A DNA stretch of 59,745 nucleotides from Bacillus pseudomycoides (GCF_002582035.1 NZ_NUQE01000011.1:1-59745), one strand, 5' to 3'; positions 1 through 9,186 are shown, numbered from the stretch's first letter. Numbers and translations: made by a program. The notes: generated from the letters alone by a model not told the origin.

Positions 1-45
1 GCCCATGCCTGGGAAACCTATAATACGTTGAGAATCTAATAGCAT
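1..45 (-). CDS. Start of an unidentified gene (partial, N-terminal 15 codons)
   Basis: An ATG at 43-45 on the minus strand is preceded by a GTAGGTG ribosome-binding site about six bases upstream and stays open to the window edge. The visible peptide begins MLLDSQRIIGFPGMG. This is too short to assign a family. The rest of the gene lies to the left of the window. Confidence 0.5.
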   Translation of the reverse strand, partial: MLLDSQRIIGFPGMG

Positions 46-358
46 GTTTTCACCTACTTTTTATAAATATTTCATAGTCTTTTACATGCTATGCTTAAAG
101 AAAATAAAAGAGCTTATTCTCTTTTAAAGTTAGGCAGAGTAACTATCAATAACAGATTTTATGTCAATAGACAGTCTTTTCATTTCTTAATGTAAGAACA
201 GTAAGGGATTTCTATCAGAAACTGTCTTAGCGTATAAAATTCGTGTTTTAACGTCGGGACCACAAAGCATCAAGTTAAAAAATGACCATTTGTTCCGTTA
301 TCGCTATATACATGCTAGACTACATTTTCAACCTCTAGGTATGTAGTATGAGATGTAT
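46..358. other. Intergenic stretch with no gene seen
   Basis: About 310 bases lie between the partial gene at the left edge and the asnA terminator. I see no open frame with a ribosome-binding site on either strand. The right-hand end of the partial gene's control region must lie here, but no promoter stands out. Confidence 0.5.
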
Positions 359-402
359 AAAAAAGAGGATATATGCCTCAAGTTAGACATTATATCCTCT
401 TC
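359..402 (-). terminator. asnA terminator
   Basis: Inverted repeat AAGAGGATATA (363-373) and TATATCCTCTT (391-401). On the minus strand it is followed by a T run, just past the asnA stop. Confidence 0.8.
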
Positions 403-442
403 TAATTATAGTATGTTTAAAAAGTGCATCCTTGTTTACTTT

Positions 443-1426
443 TTAAAACAAATGAATGTTTTGCTTCTTACACTCTTCACGCATGTCATCTGGCCATACA
501 GAAGTTTGTACTTCACCGATATGTGCTTTGCGTAAGAAGTACATACACATTCTTGATTGTCCAATGCCACCACCCAGTGTAAGTGGAAGTATGTCTTCTA
601 AAATACCTTTATGGAAATCATATTCACGTTTGAAATCTTCCCCTGCTATTGTTAATTGTTCATCAAGAGATTTGCTGTCAACACGAATGCCCATGGATGA
701 TAATTCAAATGAAGATTGCAATACTGGATGCCAGAATAAGATATCTCCGTTTAATTTCCAATCGTCATAGTCAGTTGCACGTCCATCATGTTTTTCCCCA
801 GAACGCAGCGCCCCGCCAATCCCGTGAATAAAGACCGCACCGTGTTCTTTCGCAATCGCATGCTCACGATCTTTCGGTGTTAATTCTGGATATTTATCTT
901 CAAGCTCTTGAGATGTGATAAATACGATATCTTCCGGTAAGTACTTACCAAGGAACGGATATTTTTCAAATAAATAATCCTCTAGATCTTTGAATATTCC
1001 ATAAATTGTTTGTACTATTTCTTGTAAGTAATCTACTGTACGCCATTCTTTTTGAATAATTTTTTCCCAATCCCATTGATCAACGTAAATGGAATGCGTT
1101 GCATCGAGCTCTTCATCGCGGCGAATTGCGTTCATGTTTGTATATAAACCTTCACCAGCTTCGTATCCATATTCATGCAGGGCAAATCTTTTCCATTTTG
1201 CTAGTGAATGTACAATTTCTAACTCTTCTCCTGAATGCAGCATATCAAATTCAATTGGACGCTCTACACCGTTTAAGTGATCGTTTAACCCTGATTTTTT
1301 CGTTACAAATAATGGAGCAGATACACGGAATAATCCAAGACGTTTTGATAATTGCTCTTCAAAAAATGTTTTAACTTCCTTAATTGCAATTTGTGTTTCT
1401 CTTACTGTCATTAATGTTTGGTACAT
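443..1426 (-). CDS. asnA: Aspartate--ammonia ligase (asparagine synthetase A)
   Basis: This cytoplasmic enzyme makes asparagine from aspartate and ammonia using ATP, giving AMP and pyrophosphate. The 327-residue length is typical of AsnA, a class II aminoacyl-tRNA-synthetase-like fold. Recognisable family stretches are the N-terminal TxxAIxxVKxFFExxL segment, GVERPIEFD near residue 55, and the C-terminal [23 protein letters not shown] motif, which matches the class II motif 3 region. The start is the ATG at 1426, which follows an AGGAGG site. The gene is monocistronic, with a T-box leader upstream and its own terminator downstream, so it is expected to respond to uncharged tRNA-Asn. Confidence 0.95.
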   Translation of the reverse strand: MYQTLMTVRETQIAIKEVKTFFEEQLSKRLGLFRVSAPLFVTKKSGLNDHLNGVERPIEFDMLHSGEELEIVHSLAKWKRFALHEYGYEAGEGLYTNMNAIRRDEELDATHSIYVDQWDWEKIIQKEWRTVDYLQEIVQTIYGIFKDLEDYLFEKYPFLGKYLPEDIVFITSQELEDKYPELTPKDREHAIAKEHGAVFIHGIGGALRSGEKHDGRATDYDDWKLNGDILFWHPVLQSSFELSSMGIRVDSKSLDEQLTIAGEDFKREYDFHKGILEDILPLTLGGGIGQSRMCMYFLRKAHIGEVQTSVWPDDMREECKKQNIHLF

Positions 1427-1477
1427 GTTGTTTTCCTCCTAAAATGTTTTGATGTAGTGAGGAAAGAAACCAATAAA

Positions 1478-1790
1478 AAAAGCCCTTCTTTCCCAAAAAA
1501 CTGGGACGAAAGACTTTGGTTCCGCGGTACCACCCAAATTAGCAACAGAGGTTGCTCACTTATTCAGTACGGAGACTAGAGATATCTCGATACTGTTCTT
1601 CTTGTAACGGCGAAGTTCCCGGCTAAGTCTACTTTCCTAAAAAGGATTTCGGTTAGCGACTCCAGGAGGTTCTTCATAACAGGCTTCGTATCAGGCTCAC
1701 ACCGCCCCTGACTCGCTTGGACTACGTCCTATTACTACTCTTCCTTTCACAGTCGTTTTACTGTCACATCTCTGAAACATTTTATTAATG
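1478..1790 (-). promoter_or_regulatory. T-box leader of asnA
   Basis: On the minus strand the leader contains the conserved T-box sequence GGGTGGTACCGCGG (1522-1535). It is followed at once by a terminator stem (about 1482-1518) and a T run before the asnA ribosome-binding site. T-box RNAs bind a specific tRNA and choose antitermination when it is uncharged. Upstream (about 1600-1770) lies a GC-richer structured region with an AGTA-like box. An AAC triplet at 1669-1671, which would read asparagine, is a candidate specifier. The T-box and terminator are seen directly; the specifier assignment is tentative because I did not fold stem I. Confidence 0.9.
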
Positions 1791-1908
1791 TTTATTCTAT
1801 ACAAAAAAATAAGAAAGTCAACAAAAAGTTTTAAAATATTTTTCAATTCTTTATTTTACGTATTTTCGAATAGTATGTAATAAAAAATATTTGAACTCGG
1901 TTCCATAA

Positions 1909-2265
1909 ATACAATGTGTCACACTAGGACTTATCATTACTTGCACGGGAATACTCTTGTTCTTGAAAGAGGATAACATGTATTTTCTCTCTATAACTAC
2001 GATCATATTTGCAACAGGAATCTCAATTGTATTACCTTCTATCATTTTTCATATTGGACAAATAAGCGAAGAAAGAAAAGGAGTTGCGATGGCACTTTAT
2101 ACATTTACTTTATTTTTAGGGTCTAGTGTAGGTCCGTATATCGGGGCAGAGATAATGTTTACATATGTCGTACTTATTATTTTCTCCATTGCTCTCTTAT
2201 GCGTAGTTTATCCCTCATCTAACTTCTTTGCTTTTTGCAGGAGGTGGCGTTTTCCTGCCCCTTGA
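1909..2265 (+). pseudogene. MFS transporter remnant
   Basis: An open stretch encodes two to three hydrophobic helices resembling the middle of a major-facilitator drug transporter. It has a helix (GLIITCTGILLF), a second one (TIIFATGISIVLPSIIFHI), then ERKGVAMALYTFTLFLGSSVGP, which matches the motif C region between helices 4 and 5 of such proteins. There is an in-frame stop at 1906, no credible ribosome-binding site, and the C-terminus runs into unrelated sequence. It covers only about a quarter of a normal 400-500 residue transporter, so I read it as a decayed fragment. Confidence 0.6.
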
Positions 2266-2473
2266 TATGGGATACAATCTACTCTAAAACAACTTTTTTG
2301 GAAATTAAAAGCTCTTTTTCTACTTTAAAAGTTTTCTATGTGTAGGATAAATCCGAGGATTTTACGCATCACTATCCATGTTATGATATACTATTATATC
2401 TTGTTGTTTATTTTTATGAGCAACTATTGAAAAGGAAAAAAGCCATGGACCAGGATTTTATTTCAAATGTAGA

Positions 2474-2504
2474 TTGACTACTGCGAAAACAGACTTGGTA
2501 TACA
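2474..2504 (+). promoter_or_regulatory. Candidate promoter of the small basic protein gene
   Basis: TTGACT at 2474-2479 and an extended -10 (TG-G-TATACA) at 2496-2504. The 19-base spacer is long, so the extended -10 would carry most of the signal. Confidence 0.4.
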
Positions 2505-2523
2505 ATAATAACGGAGTGATTAT

Positions 2524-2700
2524 ATGAGTAAAGCTAAGGGTAAAGGCGGGACAGGTAGAGGAACCGGCAGTAAGGGCTGGAACCGATGGAAAGCCAGTGC
2601 CAACAAAAAAAAGAGCGCCAAACCTTATACAAGCAAAGGTGTTAAAAAAGCGAGTGGCGCAAAGACAAACAGTAATACAGGTGACAAATCCGAAAGATAG
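2524..2700 (+). CDS. Small basic glycine-rich protein (DUF3934-like)
   Basis: This 58-residue protein begins MSKAKGKGGTGRGTGSKGWN and is rich in Lys, Gly, Ser and Thr, with a very high predicted charge. A GGAG ribosome-binding site at 2513-2516 lies eight bases before the ATG. Composition and the GTGRGTGSKGWNRWKASA core match what I remember of the DUF3934 family, small Bacillus proteins of unknown function; that family name is from memory. It stands alone behind its own candidate promoter. The basic, low-complexity make-up would suit nucleic-acid or spore-coat association, but nothing in the sequence decides this. Confidence 0.75.
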   Translation: MSKAKGKGGTGRGTGSKGWNRWKASANKKKSAKPYTSKGVKKASGAKTNSNTGDKSER

Positions 2701-3174
2701 AGACTGTTATTTACCGATGTTAAGCTTGGTATCTTTTGTGTAAGTGTAAGATAGATGTTATGTGAGTTTATTTTGCGGAGAAAAGCAAAGATTTAAAATA
2801 AAAAAACAAATGCTTACTCATCGTAAAAAGACAACTTTTAAAATTCATTAATACGATAATCTATATTATGAAAAAAGCTATTCTTTTAGTAAGTACTTAT
2901 ACAAAAGAATAGCTTTTTTATGATGTGGATACAATTTTCTATTTACTCGATGACGATACGACAGAACCACTTATAGAAATTTTCAAGTTATATTTAAAGC
3001 ACAATATCGTAATCCTTTATTTTATTCGTTTCTATATTTCATGTTCATTTCTTTTCCTCTGCACGAACCATATCTTATAATTCCTATAAGTTTTTATTAA
3101 TTTCTAATTTAACTTTATTGAATTTTCAGAAATATAAGTTTATACTTATGGACAAATAAAAAGGAGGACGAATA
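2701..3174. other. Long intergenic stretch with one strong hairpin
   Basis: About 470 bases lie between the small basic gene and the oligopeptide-binding lipoprotein. The only clear element is the hairpin at 2871-2919. A short open frame at about 2922-3080 could encode an acidic start followed by a hydrophobic tail, but it has no ribosome-binding site, so I do not call it a gene. The lipoprotein promoter must lie near the right end. Confidence 0.5.
2871..2919. terminator. Perfect 17-bp bidirectional hairpin
   Basis: Arms AAAAAAGCTATTCTTTT (2871-2887) and AAAAGAATAGCTTTTTT (2903-2919) are perfect complements with a 15-base loop. The T run follows in both directions. It lies 170 bases past the small basic gene. 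Confidence 0.8.
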
Positions 3175-4812
3175 ATGCAACCAAAACGAAAACTATCCAT
3201 TGTTCTTATTCTTATACTTTCTACACTCTTATCAGCATGCAACCAAAACAAATCGGAAACAGCCACTACTAACACGCAAGAAAAAAGAAAACCAGTTTTA
3301 AATATTGTAGAATCAGGCGAAATCTCCACTTTAGATTCTTCAATTGCCTCGGATGGCTTATCCTTTGGCGCTCTTAATAACGTCATGGAAGGCTTATATA
3401 TGCCTGGTCTTGAGGGAAAACCGGTACCTGGAGCTGCGGAATCTCATACAGTGAGTCAAGATGGATTAACCTATACATTTCAACTGCGTGATACGAAATG
3501 GTCAAACGGCGATCCTGTAACAGCTCATGATTTTGTGTATGCATGGAAACGCGCTGTAAATCCTGAAACAGCTTCAGAGTATGCACAAATTCTATTTGAT
3601 ATTAAAAATGCGAAAAAAGTTAATAAAAAAGAACTTCCTTTAGATGAATTAGGTGTAAAAGCACTCGATAACAAGACATTAGAAGTTCAGCTTGAGCATC
3701 CTGTACCGTACTTCCTTGGATTACTTGGATTTGCTACGTTTTATCCTTTAAATCAAAAATTCGTAGAATCACAAGGGAAAAATTTCGGATTAGAAGCGAA
3801 AAATGCAATCTATAATGGGCCTTTCGTACTAAGTGAGTGGAAACATGAACAAGAATATATAATGACGAAAAATCCAAATTACTGGGATAATAAAAACGTA
3901 AAATTAGAAGAAATTAATGCTCATATCGTCAAAGATACTTCAACAGCTGTCAATTTATTTGAAGCCAAACAAGTAGACCGAGTAACTATTAACGCTGAAT
4001 TTGTAGATAAATACAAAGATAGTGATAGCTTAAAAAAATTAGCACGACCAACAACAGCTTTTTTACGTTTCAATCAAAAAAATCAAGTTCTAGCAAATAA
4101 AAATGCACGAAAAGCCATTAGCTTTGCTTTTGATAAAAAAGGAATTGTAAATACAATTTTAAACAATGGTTCTATTCCAGCCAACGCACTCATTCCGCAA
4201 GGATTTGTAAAAGGACCGGATAATAAAGACTTTCGCAGTACAAGTAATGTAAAAATAGAGACGAATGTTGCAGAGGCAAAAAAATTATGGGAACTTGCTA
4301 AAAAGGAATTAGGTACCCAAACTATAACATTAGAAATTTTAAGCATTGATGATTCGAATGATAAAAAGATTACCGAATTTTTAAAAGGCGAACTCGAAAA
4401 AAATTTACCAGGACTAAACATTACATTAACCCAACTTCCTGTTAAAGTATATTTAGAGCATGAATCTAAAGGTGACTACGAAATTTCCCTTTCTGGATGG
4501 GGGGCTGATTACCCAGACCCAATGACATTCTTAGATATGTTTATCACAGGTAGCTCATTTAACCGAATGAACTATTCCAATCCAAAATACGACGAGCTCA
4601 TCCATAATGCTGGTTCTTCCCTCCTAACAGATTTACCAGCTCGCTGGAAGGCTTTTCAAGATGCAGAAAAAATTCTCATAGAAGATGATACAGCCATTGC
4701 TCCTATTTATCAGGCTGGACTTGTGTATCTGGAACGACCATATGTGAAAGATGTTTGTATTAGGCCTTTCGCTGGAGTTTACAGTTACAAATGGGCGTAT
4801 ATTAAACAGTAA
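3175..4812 (+). CDS. Oligopeptide ABC transporter substrate-binding lipoprotein (OppA/DppE type)
   Basis: This extracellular solute-binding protein of family 5 captures peptides for an ABC importer. It has 545 residues, the usual size. The N-terminus is a lipoprotein signal with lipobox LLSACN, so the mature protein starts at Cys22. Family hallmarks include SGEISTLDSS, the GLTYTFQLRDTKWSNGDPVTA signature near residue 100, and the C-terminal GWGADYPDPMTFLDMF segment. The ATG at 3175 follows AAAGGAGG. It has no permease or ATPase genes beside it and ends in its own terminator. It is therefore an orphan binding protein that probably feeds an Opp permease encoded elsewhere, as many B. cereus-group paralogues do. 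Confidence 0.9.
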   Translation: MQPKRKLSIVLILILSTLLSACNQNKSETATTNTQEKRKPVLNIVESGEISTLDSSIASDGLSFGALNNVMEGLYMPGLEGKPVPGAAESHTVSQDGLTYTFQLRDTKWSNGDPVTAHDFVYAWKRAVNPETASEYAQILFDIKNAKKVNKKELPLDELGVKALDNKTLEVQLEHPVPYFLGLLGFATFYPLNQKFVESQGKNFGLEAKNAIYNGPFVLSEWKHEQEYIMTKNPNYWDNKNVKLEEINAHIVKDTSTAVNLFEAKQVDRVTINAEFVDKYKDSDSLKKLARPTTAFLRFNQKNQVLANKNARKAISFAFDKKGIVNTILNNGSIPANALIPQGFVKGPDNKDFRSTSNVKIETNVAEAKKLWELAKKELGTQTITLEILSIDDSNDKKITEFLKGELEKNLPGLNITLTQLPVKVYLEHESKGDYEISLSGWGADYPDPMTFLDMFITGSSFNRMNYSNPKYDELIHNAGSSLLTDLPARWKAFQDAEKILIEDDTAIAPIYQAGLVYLERPYVKDVCIRPFAGVYSYKWAYIKQ

Positions 4813-4856
4813 GGGGAATTATCATTATAACTAAATAATAAAGTTGTTTAATAGCG

Positions 4857-4893
4857 AAAGCCGATACTAAAGTTTTATTAGTGTCGGCTTTTT
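4857..4893 (+). terminator. Terminator of the oligopeptide-binding gene
   Basis: AAAGCCGATACTAA (4857-4870) pairs with TTAGTGTCGGCTTTTT (4878-4893) with one wobble, ending in a T run. Confidence 0.85.
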
Positions 4894-4970
4894 CCAATTA
4901 TCATAAAATTACTATTATTTTTCAGACTTTTTTGTATTCATTCTATATACTTTTAATTCAGTTTATTTTA

Positions 4971-4990
4971 TAGTTAAGTTAACTTAACTA
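4971..4990. promoter_or_regulatory. Perfect 20-bp palindrome, likely MarR operator
   Basis: TAGTTAAGTTAACTTAACTA is a perfect inverted repeat that ends 20 bases before the GTG start of the MarR gene. Position and form fit autoregulation by the MarR dimer. That it is the binding site is inference. Confidence 0.7.
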
Positions 4991-5010
4991 TTAAGCGAGG
5001 TGTTTTAAGT

Positions 5011-5436
5011 GTGAAAAATAATCTTATTCAACAAATCAACAGTATACAAAATCATTTAAACGTCCAATTAGCAAGTAGATTTGAGCATAAAATTGATAAT
5101 CAGCTTACAGCTAAGCAAGTTTTATTATTAGAACTAATTCGGATAGGTGTCACTTCAACAAAGGATTTAGCTACTCAAATGAATATTTCAACGAGTGCAG
5201 TTAGTCAACTTCTTAATAAATTAGAGACAAAAGAATACATTACCCGTAATATTAATAAAGAAAATCGTCGTGAAATCATATTAAAATTGGCGACGAAGGG
5301 CGAGCAGTATTTCGAAGAATCGCAAATGCTCGAAGATGAAATCAATCGCAATGTTTATGGACAGCTGCCCTTAGAAGACTTGAAACATTTAGTCCGTATA
5401 CTTGAAAAATTAAATACGATTGTAAAAGTGGATTAA
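5011..5436 (+). CDS. MarR-family transcriptional regulator
   Basis: A 141-residue winged-helix DNA-binding protein. The core runs from about residue 32 (QVLLLELIRIGVTSTKDLATQMNIS) through the recognition helix TSAVSQLLNKLETKEYITR (about 70-88) to the wing NKENRREIILKLATKGEQY. MarR proteins bind palindromes as dimers and are usually released by small phenolic or lipophilic ligands. The start is GTG at 5011, about ten bases after GCGAGGTG. The downstream membrane gene starts three bases after its stop, so the two are co-transcribed. A perfect palindrome sits just upstream. The inducer cannot be read from the sequence. Confidence 0.9.
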   Translation: MKNNLIQQINSIQNHLNVQLASRFEHKIDNQLTAKQVLLLELIRIGVTSTKDLATQMNISTSAVSQLLNKLETKEYITRNINKENRREIILKLATKGEQYFEESQMLEDEINRNVYGQLPLEDLKHLVRILEKLNTIVKVD

Positions 5437-5439
5437 TCT

Positions 5440-6486
5440 ATGTATGTGATTAAAAGAGGAAAGTATATTTGGTTATTATTGTTTTTCGCTATTTTATGTA
5501 GTAATTATTTGCTCTATCACACGCACATAGGAAATAATCTTCTCCCATTAGAAACGAATGGAGTAGTATTAGGGTCATTATTTGACCTAGTTATTATGCT
5601 ACCTTTACTCATTATGTTGTATAGCAAGAAGTTTTCTGTAAAAACAGCAATTATTTTATCAGCGACAGGATGTATATTAGCTAGGTTGCTAATCCCAAAT
5701 CATCTTTTAGAACCCTTTGTAGCTATTACTTGGACTGGAATTGTAGTAGAGGCCGCATTAATCATCTTTGAAATTATATTAATTGTTACATTTGTTCGTT
5801 ACATGCCAAAAATCGTGAGAAAGGTGAAAATGAGCGAATTACCGGTAGTTTTTTCTTTCCCACATGCAATTGATGAATATGTAAAGAAAAATCCAATTAT
5901 TCATGCGATTTGTTCAGAAGCGATGATGTTTTATTATGCTTTCTTCAGCTGGAAGAAGACACCGCTTACAGGAATAACACTGTATAAAAACTCAAGTTAC
6001 ATAGCATTTCAAATCATGATGATTCATGCAATTGTAATCGAAACATTAGGTTTCCATTGGTGGCTTCATGATAAATCAATGGTTATTTCGATCATCCTAT
6101 TAGTTCTTAATATTTATTCTGTAATTTTTTTCTTAGCGGATATCCAAGCTATTCGATTAAATCCAATTTATATAAACAACGAATCTATGTTTCTCTCTCT
6201 TGGATTATTAAAGCGTACAGAAATTCAATTTGAAAATATTGAGTGTATTATCGAAGATCCAGTAATTCTAGAAAGTAAGTTATCGAAAGATACAATTGAT
6301 TTTATTGTGCGAGATTTTGAAAAAGTTTACCCAGATATGATTTTAAAAATGAAAAAACCTGTAAGAGCAACACTATTTATGGGAACTCAAAAAGAATATT
6401 CACAAATAGCTATTCGTTCTGACAATCCAACACAACTTAAAAAAATTATTTTAAGTAAAATGCAGCGTAAAAATTTAGATTTTTAA
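5440..6486 (+). CDS. Integral membrane protein of unknown function
   Basis: 348 residues. About seven to eight hydrophobic segments fill residues 1-230, including YIWLLLFFAILCSNYLLY near the start, two or three between 45 and 130, and paired helices at about 180-235. A soluble C-terminal part of roughly 110 residues follows (IECIIEDPVILESKLSKDTIDF onwards). Similar Bacillus proteins are sometimes labelled beta-carotene monooxygenase, which nothing in this sequence supports. It starts three bases after the MarR stop, so it is the regulator's immediate partner and presumably its main target. I do not recognise a transport or enzyme motif. Confidence 0.75.
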   Translation: MYVIKRGKYIWLLLFFAILCSNYLLYHTHIGNNLLPLETNGVVLGSLFDLVIMLPLLIMLYSKKFSVKTAIILSATGCILARLLIPNHLLEPFVAITWTGIVVEAALIIFEIILIVTFVRYMPKIVRKVKMSELPVVFSFPHAIDEYVKKNPIIHAICSEAMMFYYAFFSWKKTPLTGITLYKNSSYIAFQIMMIHAIVIETLGFHWWLHDKSMVISIILLVLNIYSVIFFLADIQAIRLNPIYINNESMFLSLGLLKRTEIQFENIECIIEDPVILESKLSKDTIDFIVRDFEKVYPDMILKMKKPVRATLFMGTQKEYSQIAIRSDNPTQLKKIILSKMQRKNLDF

Positions 6487-6598
6487 AATAATTCACCAAA
6501 ACAATCGATTTCAGCTGTTAGTCCATCTTCATTAAAATCAAATTAAAATATCCATATCCTCTTTTAAGGAGCTAACTTTAAAGAGCCTTGCTACATGA

Positions 6599-6731
6599 AG
6601 TGAAACTTCCATCAATGGGATGGTTAGTTGAACCAATCGGGCTTTTACGGGCAGTTATCCCCCACCTATCTTCTTCGATTCTCTCTCAATCTTGAGGTGG
6701 GAGGCTTACTGCCCGCGAATAGTAGGATAAA
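6599..6731 (+). repeat. bcr1-like dispersed repeat, copy 1
   Basis: Near full length (about 133 bp). It starts at the GTGAAACTTCCATCA end and finishes with CTTACTGCCCGCG...GGATAAA. Internal arms GGGCAGT/ACTGCCC and CCCACCT/AGGTGGG can form a long hairpin. Confidence 0.8.
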
Positions 6732-6809
6732 AAATTGTAGGAAGGCTCTGACCTTTTCAGCTAAAAATCAAACGAATTTCTCATCTCTATGTAATTATTA
6801 TATATACAC

Positions 6810-6845
6810 AAAGATGTTTACTACAAACAAGCAAACATCTTTTCT
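6810..6845. terminator. Hairpin between convergent genes
   Basis: AAAGATGTTT (6810-6819) and AAACATCTTT (6833-6842). It could end the membrane gene on the plus strand or the response-regulator gene on the minus strand. Confidence 0.6.
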
Positions 6846-6875
6846 TTCAGCGTTCTTGCTCAGAACAGTATTCGT

Positions 6876-7808
6876 TTAGTTATTTTCAGTCAACCGCTTC
6901 GTTTCAAAATATAACACCTGAATAAATTTTTTCGTATTAATTCTCGTCTGTCCAGATGAAACAAGTTCATCCTTCGTCAGTTCTGTCATCCGTTTTCGTA
7001 CAATTGTAAAATCGAAAAATTTCGGAGCATAGCTTTCAAACTTCGGATTTGAAAAATCTGTTAAGCCGAGAGAAGCTAAGTGATTTAATGACTGATAAAT
7101 CGCTCGGCGTACCCGTTGTTCAGAAGCTTTTTTTTCTTTATCAATCTCTGCTTCCGAAGCCGTTTCTCCTAATTTTTTAACAGTAATATGTTGAAAAATA
7201 TCTTTTAATGCTGGGAATCCGTACTCAAAGGTTTCTTTCTTTTCATGCCTAAATAAATATTCCAGCATACTCAGTAAATCTTTACTTCCGTTCTCTCCGG
7301 CAATTCCGAGTTCTGATAATAAATATTGGCCTGAATCAATAATTTTTTTCTCTTCTAACTGTGGTTCATTTCGTAACCCAGGCTTCTCCCATTGAAATAC
7401 ATTATTCAATGATTTTTGAATATCTTGAATGGATCGTTCTAAACGAATACGCTCTATCACTTTTCGTACAACTGATACAACCTCAATTCTATTAAGAGGC
7501 TTTGTAATATAATACTCAACCCCAAGGGAGTAAGCTTCACCAATTAATTGTTTTGACTCTACTTGAGAGATCATAATTACTTTTCCTGCAAATGACGGGG
7601 CAATGTTCCGAACAGTTTCAATCCCATCTCGAATTGGCATTAATAGATCAATAAATAATATATCAACTTTTTTAAAATTTAACTGATCCCCTTCTATGAA
7701 GGCACCATCTTCTGCTTCTCCTACTATTTCTCCAAGGTCCTCATCTTCAATGATTTGTGATAGCATAGAACGAAATACTTCGTCATCATCTATGATGTAA
7801 TAAAACAT
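6876..7808 (-). CDS. GlnL/YcbB-like response regulator
   Basis: 310 residues. The N-terminal receiver (about 1-125) has the acidic pocket IIDDDEVF, phospho-acceptor Asp54 in LFIDLLMP, and the conserved Lys in YYITKPLNR. The C-terminal half (from about residue 150) fits the YcbB-type DNA-binding domain seen in B. subtilis GlnL, with no classical OmpR or LuxR helix-turn-helix. It starts four bases after the kinase stop, so the two are co-transcribed. GlnL regulators are known to bind TTTTGT-N4-TTTTGT repeats; such a site lies upstream of the dicarboxylate symporter in this window. The likely target is therefore C4-dicarboxylate/amino-acid use, by inference. Confidence 0.85.
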   Translation of the reverse strand: MFYYIIDDDEVFRSMLSQIIEDEDLGEIVGEAEDGAFIEGDQLNFKKVDILFIDLLMPIRDGIETVRNIAPSFAGKVIMISQVESKQLIGEAYSLGVEYYITKPLNRIEVVSVVRKVIERIRLERSIQDIQKSLNNVFQWEKPGLRNEPQLEEKKIIDSGQYLLSELGIAGENGSKDLLSMLEYLFRHEKKETFEYGFPALKDIFQHITVKKLGETASEAEIDKEKKASEQRVRRAIYQSLNHLASLGLTDFSNPKFESYAPKFFDFTIVRKRMTELTKDELVSSGQTRINTKKFIQVLYFETKRLTENN

Positions 7809-7812
7809 CCCC

Positions 7813-9132
7813 TCACCCTTCCTTAGTCAGGCTAGCCTCCGGCAGTCTCACAATAAACTTGCAACCTCTTTCATTGTCTCCGTCTTGTAGTATAACCTCT
7901 CCCCCGAGTTCCGTCACCATTTCTTTTATATAAGACAGTCCAATTCCTGTTGACGGCGTTCCCGTTTGATCATACTTCGAAGTAAAACCAGGCTTAAACA
8001 CCAACTCCTTATATTTCTCTGAGATCCCCGGACCATCATCCATTACTTCAAATATGACGAATGCATCTCTCTTCTTTACACGAATCGTAATGGCACCAGT
8101 GCTATCAATTGCTTCTACAGCATTGGCAACTAAATTATTTAAAATCGACAAAACCGTGTATACATGATACTGCGTATGCTTCCCTTCTAACTGTTTAGAA
8201 AAGGATATTTCTTTCTCTAATAACTGTGCATACTTTTCGTTAATTCTTATAATCATTTCTACTAGTTCATTTCCATTTATATATTCTGAAAGATTTTTAT
8301 CTAAAAGAAGTTTGGATAATCCCGCAAAAATTCTTTGATTATCTTTTTTTATTTCATGTACTTCCCCTGCAATTTTCAGCGCTTTTTTACTATACGCTTC
8401 TATATCATTTTCAGCGTTCCCTGCTTTTTTCTCTTGTAAGTTCCGATATAGTTGATACGCTTCTTGTGTGATCATTTCCGCGTTTTGCAGCGTTTTCTTC
8501 AAATGAACAGATTCCACATACAAATTAGAAAGATGCATAAACATCTTTTCATTTTCTCTCCGAACCTGAGCTGCTTTTAATTTTGTTTCATATAAATTCA
8601 TCATATTTAAAAAACCGAGAGCAAAAAAGCTCCGAAAAATAGCAATGATAATAATTTTATTGAAGTCTGAAATTGTAATCATCGTGCCAAGTACAAAAAC
8701 GTGATAAAAAGCAAGTTCTGACATGCTCGAGATAATCTCAATCGTTATCCCAAAACAGCCAATAATAAATGGTTTTTGGTGAAATTTGTTTACTTTACAT
8801 AATGAAAAAAGACTTCCATAAACAAAATAGTAAAAAAAGACTGGATAACGCATCGAAAAGGAGTTTGCAAAATGAAAAGAATCTTGTAACATCCAGTCAA
8901 GACTAATACGAAATGTTACAACAGCCGCACCAACAAGTATGCCTGCTAAAGCAGCTGGAATCTTCCTTAAAAATAATAATAAAAAGAAAAAAATCGGTGT
9001 TCCAAAGCTAACACGAAACGTATCATTAAATGGATGAAAGTACAGTTCTCCAGCTATCGGAACAATCAAAATTGCAGTGATTAAAATTGAAATATCCTTC
9101 TTCCATAGTTGATGCCAGCTCAAGTATGCCAC
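7813..9132 (-). CDS. GlnK-like membrane sensor histidine kinase
   Basis: 439 residues. About six hydrophobic segments (15-180) form a membrane sensor with no large outside domain. A coiled region (180-250) leads to the phospho-acceptor box GEVHEIKKDNQRI with His259. The GHKL ATPase domain shows the N box LNNLVANAVEA, the G1 box DDGPGI (365-370) and the G2 box TGIGLSYIKEMV. This matches B. subtilis GlnK (YcbA). The start is uncertain: GTG at 9132 sits very close to its AGGA site, and TTG at 9123 has better spacing. Its partner regulator follows directly. Malic enzyme, aspartase and a dicarboxylate symporter lie upstream on the same strand, suggesting it senses a dicarboxylate or a related amino acid. 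Confidence 0.88.
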   Translation of the reverse strand: MAYLSWHQLWKKDISILITAILIVPIAGELYFHPFNDTFRVSFGTPIFFFLLLFLRKIPAALAGILVGAAVVTFRISLDWMLQDSFHFANSFSMRYPVFFYYFVYGSLFSLCKVNKFHQKPFIIGCFGITIEIISSMSELAFYHVFVLGTMITISDFNKIIIIAIFRSFFALGFLNMMNLYETKLKAAQVRRENEKMFMHLSNLYVESVHLKKTLQNAEMITQEAYQLYRNLQEKKAGNAENDIEAYSKKALKIAGEVHEIKKDNQRIFAGLSKLLLDKNLSEYINGNELVEMIIRINEKYAQLLEKEISFSKQLEGKHTQYHVYTVLSILNNLVANAVEAIDSTGAITIRVKKRDAFVIFEVMDDGPGISEKYKELVFKPGFTSKYDQTGTPSTGIGLSYIKEMVTELGGEVILQDGDNERGCKFIVRLPEASLTKEG

Positions 9133-9186
9133 GTCCTATTATTTAGTATTCTTATCCTTGACTCATCATATTGAAACATAATAAGG

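Larger units (their letters stand above)
6487..6875. other. Intergenic stretch holding a repeat copy and a hairpin
   Basis: This 389-base gap between convergent genes contains a near-full dispersed repeat (6599-6731) and a terminator-like hairpin (6810-6845). I see no gene in it. Confidence 0.6.

Noticed and set aside
2922-3080. Short plus-strand frame with an acidic start and hydrophobic tail
   Set aside because: No start codon with a ribosome-binding site; could be a gene remnant but cannot be supported.
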